A DNA stretch of 7,523 bases from a bacterium (Candidatus Gribaldobacteria) CG_4_10_14_0_8_um_filter_33_9 (GTDB lineage: Bacteria; Patescibacteriota; Minisyncoccia; Minisyncoccales; CG1-02-41-26), in contig PFMI01000026.1 in the NCBI GenBank assembly GCA_002785165.1, positions 1 to 7,523 of the forward strand. The letters are read 5' to 3'. The notes below the pieces were generated by a model that saw only the letters and a list, made by a program, of their open reading frames with translations, was not told where the DNA came from and did not search any database. This document shows positions 6,719 to 7,523 of the stretch, in pieces. Numbering within the stretch: the first letter of the stretch is position 1; each line of letters opens with the position of its first letter. The position numbers and the translations under genes are program-made.

Positions 6719-6754
6719 AAATAAAAGTAGAAATTTGCGTTTTGAGATTAGAGC

Positions 6755-6796
6755 TATAATTTAAAATTTATAATTTTGAATTTATAATTTTTTTAA
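6755..6796 (+). repeat. Three tandem 14-bp units, each starting TATAAT
   Basis: The units are TATAATTTAAAATT (6755-6768), TATAATTTTGAATT (6769-6782) and TATAATTTTTTTAA (6783-6796). Each begins with a perfect -10 hexamer, placed exactly 14 bp apart. The last box ends 14 nt before the RseP-like ATG, which would give a leader of roughly 8 nt if used. I found no good -35 box at 16-18 nt from any of the three, so promoter use is uncertain. The repeat itself is read directly from the sequence. Confidence 0.6.
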
Positions 6797-6802
6797 GAAA
6801 CT

Positions 6803-7523
6803 ATGTTTTTAACTATTTTTATTGTTGTTGTTTGTTTAATCGGGCTTTTGATTTTGCACGAGCTGGGTCATTTTATTTTGGCTAAAAAGTTTGGAGTGGG
6901 AGTGGAAGAATTTGGAGTTGGTTATCCTCCGAGATTGTTTGGCAAGAAGGTTGGCGAGACCATATATTCTATAAATCTTTTGCCTTTTGGCGCTTTTGTA
7001 AAAATTACAGGCGAAGACGGAGAAGAAGAGGTTATAAATCCGCAAAGTTTTTCTCAAAAACCAATTTTACAGAGGGCTTTAATAATTTTTGGAGGAGTGG
7101 CTTCTTTTTGGTTGATTGCTTTTTTAATTTTTACTTTAGTTGCTGGAATTTGGGGATTACCGCAAGCGGTTTCCGATGATTTTTCCGGTCTTGCCTTTGT
7201 TAAAATTATTGATATCTCTAAAAATTCTCCAGCTGAAATTAGCGGCATTAAAGTGGGCGATGAAATAATAGGACTTAAGACCAAAAATAAAGGTTTCATA
7301 AAAATAAACAAAATAAAAGAAGTTCAAGAATTTACGCAAACGTATTTGGGAGAAGAAATTACTTTAACTTTAAAAAGAGGAAAAGAGATTTTGGGTTTTA
7401 ATTTAACTCTGCGATCGGTTTTACAAAAAGGAGAGGGAGCGATGGGCGTTGGTTTAGCAAGGGTCTCGCGATTAAAAATACCCTGGTATCAAGCGCCGAT
7501 AAAAGGAGCCGAAACAACCGTTA
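6803..7523 (+). CDS. rseP: RseP-family site-2 protease (M50), C-terminus beyond window
   Basis: The first 240 codons are present and the frame is open at the right edge. This is an intramembrane zinc metalloprotease that cleaves transmembrane segments such as those of anti-sigma factors or leftover signal peptides. Membrane segment 1 (about 2-23) carries the HExxH zinc motif as H19-E20-L-G-H23. EFGVGYPPRLFG (36-47) and LLPFGAFVKITGEDGEE (59-75) are typical of the family. A second hydrophobic segment spans about 92-118, and a PDZ domain about 131-205 (VKIIDISKNSPAEISGIKVGDEI). The third zinc ligand, in an LDGG-type motif, would lie past the window end. In segment 2 the sequence GGVASFWLIA (97-106) has Phe where many relatives have Asn in a GVxxN pattern. 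The ATG follows a triple TATAAT repeat and has no real Shine-Dalgarno site. RseP, MucP and RasP are names used for homologues. Confidence 0.92.
   Translation, partial: MFLTIFIVVVCLIGLLILHELGHFILAKKFGVGVEEFGVGYPPRLFGKKVGETIYSINLLPFGAFVKITGEDGEEEVINPQSFSQKPILQRALIIFGGVASFWLIAFLIFTLVAGIWGLPQAVSDDFSGLAFVKIIDISKNSPAEISGIKVGDEIIGLKTKNKGFIKINKIKEVQEFTQTYLGEEITLTLKRGKEILGFNLTLRSVLQKGEGAMGVGLARVSRLKIPWYQAPIKGAETTV

Noticed and set aside
1..7523. Alternative genetic code with TGA as glycine (SR1/Gracilibacteria type)
   Set aside because: No gene contains an in-frame TGA, and TGA serves as the aconitase stop at the coupled overlap.

Overview
This is an AT-rich, tightly packed bacterial window. It uses the standard code (no in-frame TGA in any gene), has no RNA genes, mobile elements or CRISPR arrays, and no gene-free stretch over 300 bases. 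The AT richness, the absence of Shine-Dalgarno sites, the short proteins and the style of the RseP and cell-wall proteins suggest a Patescibacteria/CPR lineage, perhaps Parcubacteria. That is an inference: no marker gene here settles it.

Layout. The left half (1-3250) is a minus-strand operon read right to left. It holds an isocitrate dehydrogenase (icd), then an Aquifex-type aconitase 5 nt later, then the first 32 codons of a TldD/PmbA-family gene whose ATG overlaps the aconitase TGA. Aconitase plus isocitrate dehydrogenase would turn citrate into 2-oxoglutarate. A divergent promoter region lies at about 3251-3399.

The right half is on the plus strand. First comes aspS (aspartyl-tRNA synthetase), which is bacterial in type but lacks the usual GAD insertion. 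Next is an anchored cell-wall enzyme that joins an L,D-transpeptidase (YkuD) domain to a D,D-carboxypeptidase (peptidase S11) domain, followed by a weak terminator. Then come an unrecognised 105-residue membrane protein with its own promoter and, after a 164-nt AT-rich gap, the first 240 codons of a site-2 protease (RseP family), open at the window edge. That last gap carries a 14-bp unit repeated three times, each copy starting with TATAAT.

Two themes stand out. First, several starts sit almost directly on predicted promoters: aspS looks leaderless, icd nearly so, and no gene has a convincing Shine-Dalgarno site. Three gene starts were therefore moved downstream of the longest possible ORF. 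Second, several enzymes depart from their families: the GAD-less AspRS, the two-domain peptidoglycan enzyme, and an isocitrate dehydrogenase with altered nucleotide-binding loops. I see no wholly new multi-gene system. The fusion enzyme and the two-enzyme citrate branch are the most interesting content.
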